DNA from: Trissonchulus latispiculum
Taxonomy: Eukaryota; Nematoda; Enoplea; Enoplida; Ironidae
Assembly: GCA_030248195.1 (NCBI GenBank)
Contig: JASAND010028394.1
Location: forward strand, 1 to 64,000
Direction: 5' to 3'
DNA: 64,000 bases
Of this stretch, positions 1 through 9,067 are shown in pieces (the stretch's first letter is position 1; the number at the start of each line of letters is the position of its first letter). The notes beneath the pieces are model-generated. The model had not been told where the DNA came from and searched no databases. It saw only the letters and a list, made by a program, of their open reading frames with translations. The position numbers and the translations under genes were made by a program.

Positions 1-1400
1 GGCAAATTCAAAACAAACCGGCGATAGTAGCCGCACATGCCAAGAAAGGACTTCACTCCTGTGACGTCCTTGGGGGTTGGGTTTGGTGACTGCGGACACC
101 TTGTCGGGATCGACGCTAACGCCGTTACGTCCGACATAGTGCCCAAGGAAGGGGACGGAATGGCGGGCAAAACAGCACTTTTCCAATTTAATACGTAGGC
201 CGTTTTTCCGCAGTTTCTGGAATGTGGTCTGAAGGGTGTGGATATGGGACATGGGGTCAGTGGAGGGGATGAGAACGTCGTCAATATAGACGGGGAGGTC
301 GGTGAGGACTTTTCTCCATAATTCTCTGGAAGGTAGCCGGGGCGTTACATAATCCTGAGCCCAACATTCATATGGAACAGGCCCATATGAGAAACAAAGG
401 CGGTTTTCACGGTTCGGGTAGACCTCCACCTGCCAGTAACCGGCGGCTAGGTCAATGGTGGAGAAGATGTTCGCACCCTGCAATTGGTCGAGAATTTCAT
501 CGATTTTGGGGAGGGTAATTATCTTTCTTCGTGATTTTATTGAGGCGGTAATCGATGACAAGACGGGTAGACCCGTCCTTTTCCCGACCAAAATGCGGGG
601 TGGTAAGAGAAGTGGGGGGGAGCACACGCCCTCGTCGAGCATGGCTTTGATATGTTTCTCAATCTCGGCCTTGTCCTTCGGATTATTTCGGTACGCCCGG
701 CTTTTGATGGGGCCCTCCTTGCCGGTATCTATGATGTGCTGGTCCACTTTCGTCCGCCCGGGGTTTCCGGGGCGGGCAATAACATCAAAATACTCGACAA
801 GGAGGCGTTTAAGGCCGTTTTTAAAATGTTCATCGAGGTCCATAGCGGCGAAATCCACATTTTCCTCGATGAACTTGACGCGTTCTTCCATGGAGGGGAG
901 GGGTTGGGGTAGCATGGTGTCTGCCGAGTAATGCAAGTCGTTAAACCCGCGCAGACCCTGCTCTGAAGGGAGAGGGGCTGGATCCAATTGTTCAGAGGTA
1001 CTGGGTTGGGGTGGGTTTGCCTCCAACTGTTCCTGGGAAGGGGCCTCCGGCAGGAAGGATTCGTCTGCCGGGGGTTCCGAGGCATCCGCAAAGAGGACCT
1101 CGGCTTCCGTCATCTCCTCGAGGTGACAAGTCACGGGGTCAGCATCCAGGGAAGGGGTAGTGGGGACAACTTCGGCTTCCGAAGCTGTTTGGGGAAGTTG
1201 AAGGCAATAGATAGTGGGGTCAACCCACTTTACCGGGGAATGATCGGGTTCCATCATATCCGTGGGGTCCGGTGTACCTCCGGGCAAAAATCTGTCCTTT
1301 TCACAGGGGTAAGGTAAGGGAGAGGGGGGGCTACACTGGGCTGCCCGTATAGCCGGATGGTCTGTCCAGGATTGCAGACTGTCCTGGAGTTGGAGTAGGT
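1..1400 (-). pseudogene. Ty3/Gypsy pol (reverse transcriptase) remnant, frameshifted, cut by window edge
   Basis: Translating the minus strand in pieces gives recognisable Ty3/Gypsy reverse transcriptase: the catalytic YIDD lies at 277-288, followed toward position 1 by the palm/thumb region ending in a stretch that reads GVKSFLGMCGYYRRF. An upstream part (about 400-660) carries the conserved LVIDYR and DLAAGYWQV segments. These pieces lie in different frames, with at least three single-base changes of frame between about 300 and 530, so no intact polymerase could be made from this copy. RNase H and integrase would lie off the left edge. About 730-1320 encodes a low-complexity linker between protease and RT. 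The break pattern means a dead or mutated copy, although the upstream ORFs of the same element remain open. Confidence 0.85.
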
Positions 1401-2864
1401 TCACCCCCCATTCCGTCGCATACTGACGTCCGTCAGCCTCCTGAATGGGGGTGATGGGCTCGGCCTCGCCGAGGGACAGATTTTTAGGGAGGTCAACCAG
1501 ACAGTCGTGGGGTTATAGACACGGATATAGGTGACCTTGTCCGACGTTTCGAGGACACCAGGGACAGGGTAGACCTCATACCGCTCCATAAGTTCCAGGT
1601 CGGGTTCAAAAAGAACTGCTTGGTAGCAGTTAGGTTGCTTTGCGCCGTCGACAAGACAGCGCACGGGTACCATAGCTTCAGACCGGGGTTGTAGGGTTTT
1701 CTTCTCCCGCATACAGAAGAAAACGCTAAGGGCGGTCTGAATGCTAAACTTGTTAGCCAGGGCCTGTAGTTCTTCCGGGGTCAAGAGGGGCGTCTCCCAG
1801 TAAGGAGTTCGGAGGGAGTGGGTTTTTGGGATAATGGACCAGTCGGCTCTTTCCAGGAAGTCATAACCAATTATGACGTCCTGGTGTAACCCTTGGGTTA
1901 CATGGAAGGTGAAACTGAATTTATGGTTATTACAAACAAAAGGGAGTTCGCAAGAGCCGACTATTTGAAGGGTGGAACCCGCTGCGGCAGTGGACACTTT
2001 GGCCACCGTCGCAGTGTCCAGGGAAAGGGAGAGAATACCCGAGGCATTTACGCGGTCGAAAAATGCCTTGGATATGAGGCAGATATTGGCCCCGGAGTCT
2101 ACAAGGGCAATGGCTTTGACCCCGGACACACTCACCAGGATTAGGGGGCTTTTCCGCAGAGCAATACGGGAGCATTGCGACGCGAAAAAGGACGTATTGC
2201 CCATCAAAACGGCTTGGACCGCTTCTCTGATGGGATTAGGGGGCGGGCTTTTGGGTGGTGAGGCGTCCAAGGTTTGCGCCTCCTCCTCCAAACATTGCGT
2301 TGGGTCCGGAGGAAGCGAGGGGGGCGGGGTTTTTTCGGGGGATCTGAGTTGGGTAGGAGAAATGGGTTTTTCGGATTGAGAGGGGGCTTCCCCCTCAGAA
2401 AGGGACCGTTTATGGGTAGGAGACCGGGTTTTCTTCGATTTTGGAGCGGTCTTGTTGGTCGTTGGGTCGGACTGAGGACGCTGAGGTTGAGGTAGAGGGT
2501 CAGCCCAAATGGACATATTGGGGAGACGGAGTTGGCCAGATGCTTCCAGCTCCTCCGTCCTGCGGCGGTCCATGGCCATGAAGTCGAAAAGTAAGTTCTC
2601 GAACTCGTCGACTTTCCTGCGGACCTGGGTCATGGTGGTATGGAAGTCTTCGTTAGCCTTTCTAGTGGCGTGGCCCACAGAGGTTAACACTTCATGTTGG
2701 GCTGCCTCCACCTCGTTCAGCTCCTCGCGGACTTCCTGGAACATGTCACCCAATTCAAAGTAGGTGCCCCACTGTTCCGGGGTAAAGGGATTGGCAGAGG
2801 TTGCGGTTGGGGGGGACAGAGTCATGACGGGCGCTCTTGGAATGGCGGGGGGGCGAGCCGCCAC
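1401..2864 (-). CDS. Ty3/Gypsy protease ORF (retropepsin) with N-terminal coiled coil
   Basis: The open frame has 487 codons. The N-terminal part is rich in Glu, Leu and Arg and looks like a coiled coil (about residues 35-100). A Pro/Ser/Lys-rich linker follows, then a retropepsin-type aspartic protease: the active-site triad is in ALVDSGANICLIS and the second hydrophobic motif in VIIGYDFL. Retropepsins act as dimers and cut the Gag-Pol polyprotein. The first codon of the open frame is GTG and the first ATG comes about 13 codons later. The frame opens just after a TAA near 2880 and overlaps the end of the next ORF in the -1 frame, so it may be reached by frameshifting rather than its own start. 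It lies between the gag-like ORFs and the broken RT, the usual Gypsy order. Confidence 0.85.
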   Translation of the reverse strand: MAARPPAIPRAPVMTLSPPTATSANPFTPEQWGTYFELGDMFQEVREELNEVEAAQHEVLTSVGHATRKANEDFHTTMTQVRRKVDEFENLLFDFMAMDRRRTEELEASGQLRLPNMSIWADPLPQPQRPQSDPTTNKTAPKSKKTRSPTHKRSLSEGEAPSQSEKPISPTQLRSPEKTPPPSLPPDPTQCLEEEAQTLDASPPKSPPPNPIREAVQAVLMGNTSFFASQCSRIALRKSPLILVSVSGVKAIALVDSGANICLISKAFFDRVNASGILSLSLDTATVAKVSTAAAGSTLQIVGSCELPFVCNNHKFSFTFHVTQGLHQDVIIGYDFLERADWSIIPKTHSLRTPYWETPLLTPEELQALANKFSIQTALSVFFCMREKKTLQPRSEAMVPVRCLVDGAKQPNCYQAVLFEPDLELMERYEVYPVPGVLETSDKVTYIRVYNPTTVWLTSLKICPSARPSPSPPFRRLTDVSMRRNGG

Positions 2865-3280
2865 GAATTGTCCCCTTTATTCCGCAGGAGTCGAATAGGG
2901 TCAGGGTTTGTTCCAGAGGGGGCGTCGTCAAGGTTACGTAGGTTACGTAACCGGGAGGCAAGGGTATCATTATCCAGGGAAGTAGGGACATCCTGGTGCT
3001 GCGAGGCGCTGGGGGGGTTTTGCCGACCGGAGGTGGACGGCAAGATCTCCCCAGGGCTTTGTCGGAAGTTAGGGGGGGAATGGGTACGTACGTCATCGGA
3101 TATACGTACGTTTTTCCGGTTTTGTCTGGGGAGGGGTGGGGTAGTCAGCAGTGGATCCTTTAGGGGAGGGACGTTGTCGATGAGGTCCACTTGGACCTTC
3201 TTCGTCGCTTTCTGAGGTTTATAGGAATGCCGGGCGGGTTTCCACTGCCGACTTTTAACCCGCTTATCGCTCAACAGCAC
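2822..3280 (-). CDS. Unrecognised accessory ORF of the Gypsy element
   Basis: The open frame has 152 codons and begins with GTG. I see no in-frame ATG, so it would need splicing, readthrough or a non-AUG start. The product is basic at the N terminus (many Lys and Arg), then Pro/Asp-rich, with no recognised domain. Its last 20 codons overlap the protease frame, which is -1 relative to it, with a C CCC CCG heptamer in phase at 2846-2852. It could therefore be an N-terminal extension of the protease polyprotein. Alternatively it may be a gag fragment moved out of frame by mutation. I assign no function. Confidence 0.5.
   Translation of the reverse strand: MLLSDKRVKSRQWKPARHSYKPQKATKKVQVDLIDNVPPLKDPLLTTPPLPRQNRKNVRISDDVRTHSPPNFRQSPGEILPSTSGRQNPPSASQHQDVPTSLDNDTLASRLRNLRNLDDAPSGTNPDPIRLLRNKGDNSWRLAPPPFQERPS
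2846..2852 (-). promoter_or_regulatory. Possible second -1 slip site, homopolymer C
   Basis: On the minus strand the 152-codon ORF reads GCC CCC CCG here, so the heptamer C CCC CCG is in its zero frame and a -1 slip enters the protease frame before either stop. Homopolymer C is a weaker slip site than A AAA AAC, and such a run is also a natural place for an indel. Confidence 0.25.
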
Positions 3281-3451
3281 CAGATTTGCCCCGGTGAGAG
3301 GCGGGTGGAAGGTCGGGGGGGATAGGAATCGTGATGCAGATCACGATTCTCTTGCTGAGGAGGGGTTAAAGGAAGTCTGGCGTGGTCCAAGACTGAGGTC
3401 GGCAGAGGGTTTGGGGGAGTTTTGGCGTGGTCCAAAACTGGGATCGGCGGG
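3281..3451 (-). promoter_or_regulatory. Intergenic hairpin cluster of the Gypsy element
   Basis: The gap between two ORFs holds three hairpins: a 10-bp perfect stem with a 4-nt loop at 3326-3349, a stem at 3374-3394 (one bulge) and a perfect 8-bp stem at 3418-3439. The last two have the same six-base loop CGTGGT (ACCACG in element-sense RNA) closed by GG/CC but different stems. The same loop recurs in the 5' leader at 6841-6876. A cis-acting RNA signal (packaging, dimerisation or translation control) is the natural reading, by inference. Confidence 0.45.
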
Positions 3452-3835
3452 TCAGTTTGGATAGGGGCGGATGAAGGCGGCCTTTTGCGAGACTGGTCTC
3501 CCCGTCTCCAAAGGCTTCACCTGTTTCCGCCACCGGTTCCAAAACTTATAGGGGCGGGTATTACCTTCCTTATCCCTGATAAGGTTCCCGCCGCCGGGGT
3601 ACCCACCATTGGCCATAACCAATTCGTGGGAGGGGAACCAGACCTGACGACGCTTCTTCTGACGCTTCCTCCGGATACAATATTTGCAACTGGGGTTGTT
3701 GCAAATCTCCTGATATTGGGCGGACACGGCCTGGAGGCCCATGGTCTGTTTCCATTCAGACCAGAACCAGTTGGGGCGGAGCAGGCCATTGCCGTATCGG
3801 ACGGAATCCCCGCCGCCGGGAAATCCTCCGTACAT
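3452..3835 (-). CDS. Small basic accessory ORF with internal duplication, Gypsy element
   Basis: There are 127 codons from a true ATG at 3835; the frame is open upstream to about 3900. The protein contains the same motif twice, about 60 residues apart, of the form GG(F/Y)PGGG followed by RP, F-W and W-K/R-K/R-Q. Between the copies is a cysteine pair (NPSCKYC) followed by a very basic run. A nucleic-acid-binding role is plausible from composition only. An overlapping frame at 3517-4110 (197 codons, Pro/Ser-rich) runs over the same DNA; its first part may continue the gag C-terminal region. I do not recognise the protein. Confidence 0.45.
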   Translation of the reverse strand: MYGGFPGGGDSVRYGNGLLRPNWFWSEWKQTMGLQAVSAQYQEICNNPSCKYCIRRKRQKKRRQVWFPSHELVMANGGYPGGGNLIRDKEGNTRPYKFWNRWRKQVKPLETGRPVSQKAAFIRPYPN

Positions 3836-4151
3836 ATTGACCAGCTCCGCTGTGGGCCTCCATTGGCAAACCCTGACCTGTTTGGGCTCAGAATGGAGAG
3901 GCTACGTCGGACAGGGTAGGGAGGTTCAGCAATATGGTCGAACAGACTAGGCAGTCCGTTCTTGGGGGGAGGGGACGGGGTATAATCCGTTGAACAAGAG
4001 GATCCAGATAGGGAGTCTGTTCGGTAAAACTCAGGGGGAGGGGCTGAGGGGTTAGGGTCGTGGGAGTTTGGGTTAGATGCGGGGAGGTCATTAGTAAAGG
4101 CAAGGACCATATTTACCGCGTAGGAGGGTTGCCGGGGGCGCCCTCCTGGGT

Positions 4152-5624
4152 TTACTGAGGACGCCCCTGGTTGGCGTTTCCCTGGTTCTGAAAAAAGCCA
4201 GGGGGTCTCTGGCTCCTGGGTGGGGGTGGGAGGTCGTTCTGGGCACCTCCTTGTTGGTCAGGGGGTTGGGACGGGTTTAGCGGCTGATCCGTGACAGCCA
4301 CCTTGGGGTTACTCAACATACGTAAAAACCCGGGGTGGTTTGGACCCAGGTTCTGGACTGCTCGGATCCGGTCAGGGCATTGCATCCAACCATGCCCTTC
4401 CTTAACACACCAGAAGCACAATCTAGGTCCGTATGGCCTCTGGTTGGGGTTATTGGGACGGGGACCAGGGTTGGAGGGATAATTATAGCCAGACCTATAA
4501 TTAGAGTTGGGACGAGGGTTCTGAGATCGGGGAAAACGGGGCTGTTGGTATTGGGCTCGAGCTTGAGGGGGGTAGGGCGGTGCCATACGCATTTCTGCTG
4601 CATAGGCCTCTCGCTCCGGGGAATTTGGGGGGTAATCAAGGTAATCGGGGTCTTCAAAAGGGTCGTCATAAGCTCGAGCCACGAAGGCTAGGGACGGGGT
4701 TTCTTCCTCCATGGCCCGCTCGACGGACTGGACAATAAGCAGAGCTCGGTCGATCATGGAACTCTGCTCATTTTGGGGCCAATAGGACATTTCGGCTAGC
4801 TGACCAGCCACCCGGACCCTAAGGGCTTCCCTCAGGCCGGATTTGAACTGTTCAGCCATTTTCCGGTCACGTTCCCGGATACCAGCAGAGGGGAAGGCTT
4901 TTACCGCCAAAAGTCGGAGGGCCGTTACGTACTGGTGGGCTTTTTCCGAGGGTTGTTGCCTTCGGCGGTAAAATTGGTCGGCATACTGCTCGACCGTCGT
5001 GGGAATGGGCTCGTACAATTGCTTCAAAACATCTACCAATTTCTCGAAGGAATCGGGTAGGTTCGGGCCATGGAGGGCTTCCTTGACGGAATCGTCAAGG
5101 AACTGCCACAGAATTCGGTGGAGGAGGTGGGGAGGGACTTCATGGACACGAGCCGTGTCCTTGAAGTTAGAAATCCAGGTCGTGAACTTGATCTGGCTCT
5201 GGGGGCCTAGGAATGGTTTCGTTCCCTTAAAGGCCTTTAGGTACTCAGCCACGTGTCGCGCCGTGGACAAGTTAGACTGCTCCACCTGGGCTTCCCTGGT
5301 GTGCAGTCGGGGGTCAGGGCGTCTCCGGGAAAAAGGAGGGCGGGTAGGTCGGTTAGCCCGAGTATCGCTTTGGGCCCGGGGGCGAAATGGGGATGTGGGG
5401 CCATCGTCGCCGGATTCCGAGTCAGATGACGGTGGAGAATCGCCGTGGGGAGGGGATGGACGGGTAGGGGGCTGCCCCCTCGTCCTTGGTTCGGGTGGGG
5501 TCTTCACATCGGAATCCTCTTCGATGGCCGCCACAATCTCGAGGAATTCTGTATAAACCCTGGGGTGGTTTTGATACAGAAAAACCCACATTTCCCGGGT
5601 CATATGGCGTACCTGCTGGGCCAA
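4152..5624 (-). CDS. Gag-like protein with CCHC zinc knuckle (Ty3/Gypsy)
   Basis: This open frame of 490 codons has the layout of a Gypsy Gag: an acidic/proline-rich N-terminal part, a capsid-like helical region (about residues 120-300, with a segment typical of Ty3/Gypsy retrotransposon gag domains), an Arg/Asn/Pro/Tyr-rich linker, one zinc knuckle CX2CX4HX4C at residues 403-416, and a Pro/Gln-rich tail. Gag packages element RNA into cytoplasmic particles. The first codon of the frame is TTG and the first ATG is about seven codons in. The frame is actually open further upstream to about 5862, overlapping ORF1, so translation could also enter from ORF1 by a -1 shift. Confidence 0.85.
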   Translation of the reverse strand: MAQQVRHMTREMWVFLYQNHPRVYTEFLEIVAAIEEDSDVKTPPEPRTRGQPPTRPSPPHGDSPPSSDSESGDDGPTSPFRPRAQSDTRANRPTRPPFSRRRPDPRLHTREAQVEQSNLSTARHVAEYLKAFKGTKPFLGPQSQIKFTTWISNFKDTARVHEVPPHLLHRILWQFLDDSVKEALHGPNLPDSFEKLVDVLKQLYEPIPTTVEQYADQFYRRRQQPSEKAHQYVTALRLLAVKAFPSAGIRERDRKMAEQFKSGLREALRVRVAGQLAEMSYWPQNEQSSMIDRALLIVQSVERAMEEETPSLAFVARAYDDPFEDPDYLDYPPNSPEREAYAAEMRMAPPYPPQARAQYQQPRFPRSQNPRPNSNYRSGYNYPSNPGPRPNNPNQRPYGPRLCFWCVKEGHGWMQCPDRIRAVQNLGPNHPGFLRMLSNPKVAVTDQPLNPSQPPDQQGGAQNDLPPPPRSQRPPGFFQNQGNANQGRPQ

Positions 5625-6412
5625 GACCGACTTACCAATCTGGTCGTCGAGACATTCATAGGGGGTTTTATGCGTAGGAGGGACCCAGCCAGGACACGCC
5701 GGGACTTTGGGACAAAAACCCAGAGCGGGTTTTTTCTTGGGTTGGGACTTTCCGGACGGCTGTTCCAGGGGAATGGGATTCGGGGGTGGGGCTGTATCTG
5801 CTGAATTTCCGGAGGTAGAGGGGTAGGACTCATGTGAGGCCAGGGGGGCGTCCCGTCGTCATAATTCTGGCGGTTCCGTAGGTCACCCGACTTGTCCCAC
5901 ATCAAGCCGGATGAGGGGGAGGCCAGGCCCCAGTGCTGGCTAGACCGGCGATTTTGGGGTTTTTGAGCTCCCTCAGAGGTAGCTCTGGGTCGGATAAGGG
6001 GGGGCATGGATTTTCTCACTCGTGATTGGGCGGGACCCGAATCAGTGAGACGATCAAAAATGGGGTTTTTGGGGTTAGGGGCATCGCCGATCAGCCGGGC
6101 CAGCTGCTCCTGATACTTCCTCCACTGGCCTCGGGTACGCAATTTATCTTCTTCACTGGGGTCGGAACCGTCCAGATGGACCGTGGAATCATGACGGGAG
6201 GGGCTTCCTCTACCTCCGTCCTGGGGGGAGTCCGACGAGGGGTGTAGATCGTCCTCGGGACTCAGTCCTGACCCGAGGCGGATGTGAACGGAAGATCCGT
6301 GCTGCCCAGAACTTCCGCCCACGGCCCCAAGGTCAGGAGGGGGAGGGTCAGGGGACCGGGCCACTCTGGGTTTACTATCAAAGGGGTCGTCTTCAGGGGG
6401 GCGATTATCCAT
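5600..6412 (-). CDS. ORF1 of the Gypsy element, proline/serine-rich, gag N-terminal part
   Basis: 270 codons from the ATG at 6412-6410; longer versions would need a TTG start. The protein is disordered-looking, rich in Pro, Ser, Asp and Arg, with no recognised domain. Its 3' end overlaps the gag frame by about 260 bases, and in that overlap both frames are open and protein-like. A heptamer A AAA AAC sits in phase at 5729-5735. ORF1 is either the 5' half of a frameshifted Gag or a gag gene split by an indel. Just upstream on the minus strand is a perfect-looking splice donor (GTAAGT at about 6446). Confidence 0.6.
   Translation of the reverse strand: MDNRPPEDDPFDSKPRVARSPDPPPPDLGAVGGSSGQHGSSVHIRLGSGLSPEDDLHPSSDSPQDGGRGSPSRHDSTVHLDGSDPSEEDKLRTRGQWRKYQEQLARLIGDAPNPKNPIFDRLTDSGPAQSRVRKSMPPLIRPRATSEGAQKPQNRRSSQHWGLASPSSGLMWDKSGDLRNRQNYDDGTPPWPHMSPTPLPPEIQQIQPHPRIPFPWNSRPESPNPRKNPLWVFVPKSRRVLAGSLLRIKPPMNVSTTRLVSRSWPSRYAI
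5729..5735 (-). promoter_or_regulatory. Candidate programmed -1 frameshift heptamer A AAA AAC
   Basis: In the zero frame of ORF1 the codons read AGA AAA AAC, giving the canonical X XXY YYZ heptamer A AAA AAC. A -1 slip puts the ribosome in the gag frame at CCC GCT, which then stays open through the zinc knuckle. ORF1 would otherwise end at 5600. The alternative is a chance indel in the overlap. Confidence 0.45.
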
Positions 6413-6439
6413 TATTAACAAAACTCAAGAGAAACAAAA

Positions 6440-6448
6440 CACTTACCG
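6440..6448 (-). promoter_or_regulatory. Consensus-like 5' splice site in the Gypsy leader
   Basis: Minus-strand CG followed by GTAAGTG, the intron GT being 6446-6445, about 30 bases upstream of the ORF1 ATG. With several downstream ORFs lacking good starts, a spliced subgenomic RNA is possible; no acceptor was identified. Confidence 0.3.
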
Positions 6449-6452
6449 AGTT

Positions 6453-6529
6453 AGTTATATACGTATATCAAAAATTTGGGCAGCACTTGGGGACAATAGG
6501 GACTTTTTGGACGATATACGTATATAACT
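6453..6529. repeat. Perfect 17-bp inverted repeat in the Gypsy leader
   Basis: Arms at 6453-6469 and 6513-6529 (AGTTATATACGTATATC and its complement), 43-base loop. Each arm also contains a self-complementary TATACGTATA core. Confidence 0.8.
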
Positions 6530-6840
6530 AGGGCAGGTCAGGGGTTTCCAGGCCAAGGGAACGAAACTCCAATAACACGTACGTATTTCAGGCCAAAATT
6601 CGGGGGTTGGGTCGGTCTCCGGATCGACCTGGATTTTCGGGGAATCCGTCCAAGGGGTAGCAGCAATCCACCAGTTGGGGCTGACAAGGGCCAACAATAC
6701 CGGGTTAGATTCCTGGGCGGGTCCTGGAATCTGACCAAATTTTACAAAATTTTATATTTCCCTCCCAAAAATCTTCGGGGTGGGGAGGGGTAAATTGGTA
6801 TAAATTTAGGGCGGGTAGGGAGTTGCTGGTATAATGGGGG

Positions 6841-6876
6841 TAGATTATCACCTGGCGTGGTCCTGGTGATAATCTA
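6841..6876 (-). promoter_or_regulatory. Leader hairpin with loop CGTGGT (ACCACG in RNA sense)
   Basis: 15-position stem (14 paired, one T-T mismatch) closed by GG/CC on a six-base loop identical to that of the two intergenic hairpins at 3374-3439. It lies upstream of ORF1 in the untranslated leader. Confidence 0.5.
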
Positions 6877-7030
6877 GGGGTAAAGTTGGTTTGCCCAACT
6901 ATAATAAAAAAATTTCAAACAGGTAGGAAAAAAATAACACGACACAAAATTAGGCACGAGAATAAAATAAACACACCACTCGTCCGCAGAAAGGAAAACG
7001 GGACTAATAAAATTCACGGGGGATTGACAG

Positions 7031-7194
7031 GAAGTCAGGCGTCTGACTGGGACTTTAAGCGATGCGTGGGCGGGCCTTCAAAGGACCCTAGCAAAGTCAG
7101 GCGCCTGATAAGGACTCAAGCGATGCGGGGGCGGGCCAAAAAAGTTAACACAAAGGTTTGCAATTGGGAATGACGTCAATTGCAGACCTTTGTG
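7031..7194 (-). promoter_or_regulatory. Possible LTR/promoter enhancer block: GC boxes and CRE
   Basis: Two diverged direct repeats of about 45 bp (both with GTCAGGCG near the start and GCGATGCG near the end, each ending in a GGGCGGGCC-type GC box) are followed by an 18-bp inverted repeat (7149-7166 and 7177-7194, one G-T mismatch). Its centre includes a perfect TGACGTCA cAMP-response palindrome at 7171-7178. On the minus strand this block is upstream of the Gypsy ORFs and could be the U3/enhancer. I could not define LTR ends or a primer-binding site. Confidence 0.35.
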
Positions 7195-7199
7195 AATAC

Positions 7200-9060
7200 A
7201 CCCGGGGGGAATGGGTATATGAGACCGGCGAATCCAGTCAATATTAGGGAAAATGAATAGGGGGGGAACTTTACAGGTAGTAGGTAGAGGAAAAAATAAT
7301 TTGGGGCTCTAAAAAAATTTTTTGGACTAGGGGGGGCTAGAAAAAATTAATTTAGGGGGGGAAAAATCGGAAAAATATTTCAGGGGGGAGAAAAATAAAA
7401 GGGAAGAGCCTAGAGCTGGCAGCCTAATGTAAAATATGGGGGAGCTAGGGATTTTAACCGCTGAGCTCAAGCCCCAAATTTACAAGTAGGACTGTGCGCA
7501 AGACGCTGACCTGCGACTGCGGGTGGAGATATTTAGTCCAGGCGGCTCTCTACCACCGACTTGCCTCGCCAAGGGGGGAACGGGTAATTTTTGGGGGACG
7601 CCCACGGCGCCTAGCAAAAATTGGGGGACACACACACAGAAAATAGGCTCAGTTAGAGTTCAGCTCCGGGCTATTCCCAGAGCTCTACCTAGCTAAATAA
7701 AGAGACCCAGATCTAGTAAAATTAATAATAAAAGGATTAAGAAACAAAGACAACTGGCAGTTTAATGGGTCAACACGAGGCAAAGTTACGACAGGGGAGT
7801 CCGTCCGGCGATGTCCAGACAAGACGGGCAAGTTAAGGCGGGCTACCCGCACAATAACAGCAATGGACACACAGGGGATCACAGACAAAAGGGAGGGGAC
7901 CAGCAACAATTCGGACGCAGCAATAAATACAATAAAAGAGGGGGAGGGGAAGTTAGCTAAAGGAAGTTAGACCCCGGGAAGGGAAACGGGGGCAACCCCG
8001 CTAGTTAGGTGGGAAAGGAAAAGGGGAGGGGAGTTAGGAATAAAATTAAGAGTAAGTAAAGAAAGGGGGGTTAGAAACACGAAAAACAATTAGGAAGTAA
8101 GTTAGAAGGGTTTTTAAAGGAAAAAAGACAAAGACGGAAACTTACTCTTTAGGTGTAGAAAAATGGGGGTGGGGCCCCGATCTCAAATGAACCGACCGCT
8201 CTGTAACTATGAAAACTCCCAACTGACTAAAAGGTGATGTAATCATTCAAGGAGAATTTTGATATGCGTTGGGAACGGGAGGGTCTATCTTCGCTAAGCC
8301 AACACAAAAGGGAAAATATGTGCAATGTTAAGTTTACGCTCAAAAATAGGTGGTTTTAAATAATTTTCAAGAAGTGAGCATAAAGTTAGCACTGCACAAT
8401 ATTTAGGGGAGGGGTTTACACACAAAATAATACATAATTATCGGGCTTCCCAACAATTATAAAATTACAATATTCACGGGGAATTTGGGGGATTTTGGGG
8501 GAGTTTTAGGAAAAATAGCGAAAGTGGGAAATAGGAAAGGACTTGGAAGGGGGGTGATAACGGGGACGTTATTACCCACATTACAATAGGTACTTATCGT
8601 ATTACCATTTTGTGTAGAAGTTTAAACTGACTTTGAAGTAAGCGTAGACTTTCAAGACATGATTAATACTTACGTGCTTGGGTAAATAAATACGTGTTTG
8701 GGTAAGCAAATACTTACGTGCTTGGGTAAGTACTTACACTAATTACATGTAAGTAAGGCTAACCTTATGGACATTGTGTCATTGAAGCATATTCTTTGTT
8801 ATTGCTTTGAAGACTGTATTTGAATGTAAACCTGTATCTGCAATGGTATCTATTAGCTTAGCAATGTAAGTACTGTTTGTCGTAACTGTAGCGTTTTTAA
8901 AAATAAAAACAGAAAAAACAATGACAGCGGTGACAGAGAACCTTCCCGAGGTGCTGTCGTTAAAGCACGCAAAGTGCTGAACAAGTCTTACTCTGTCAGT
9001 TTTGAAAACCTGATTCTCTGATGTTTCAGCTCTAGCGTAGTTTTATATACGTTAGCAAAC
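7200..9060. other. No gene seen; LTR or flanking sequence of the Gypsy element
   Basis: No supportable coding region. About 7300-8600 is purine-rich on the plus strand with repeated GTTAGGAA-like stretches and may still belong to the element's long terminal region. An inverted repeat of GGTGATAACG lies near 8554-8578. At about 8670-8735 the phrase ACGTGCTTGGGTAA and a close variant occur three times. Confidence 0.4.
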
Positions 9061-9067
9061 AGTAAGC

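Noticed and set aside
7400..7570. tRNA-like or primer-binding sequence near the Gypsy leader
   Set aside because: Short GAGCTCAGCGGTTA and GGTGGTAGAG resemblances do not form a cloverleaf and no LTR edge adjoins them.
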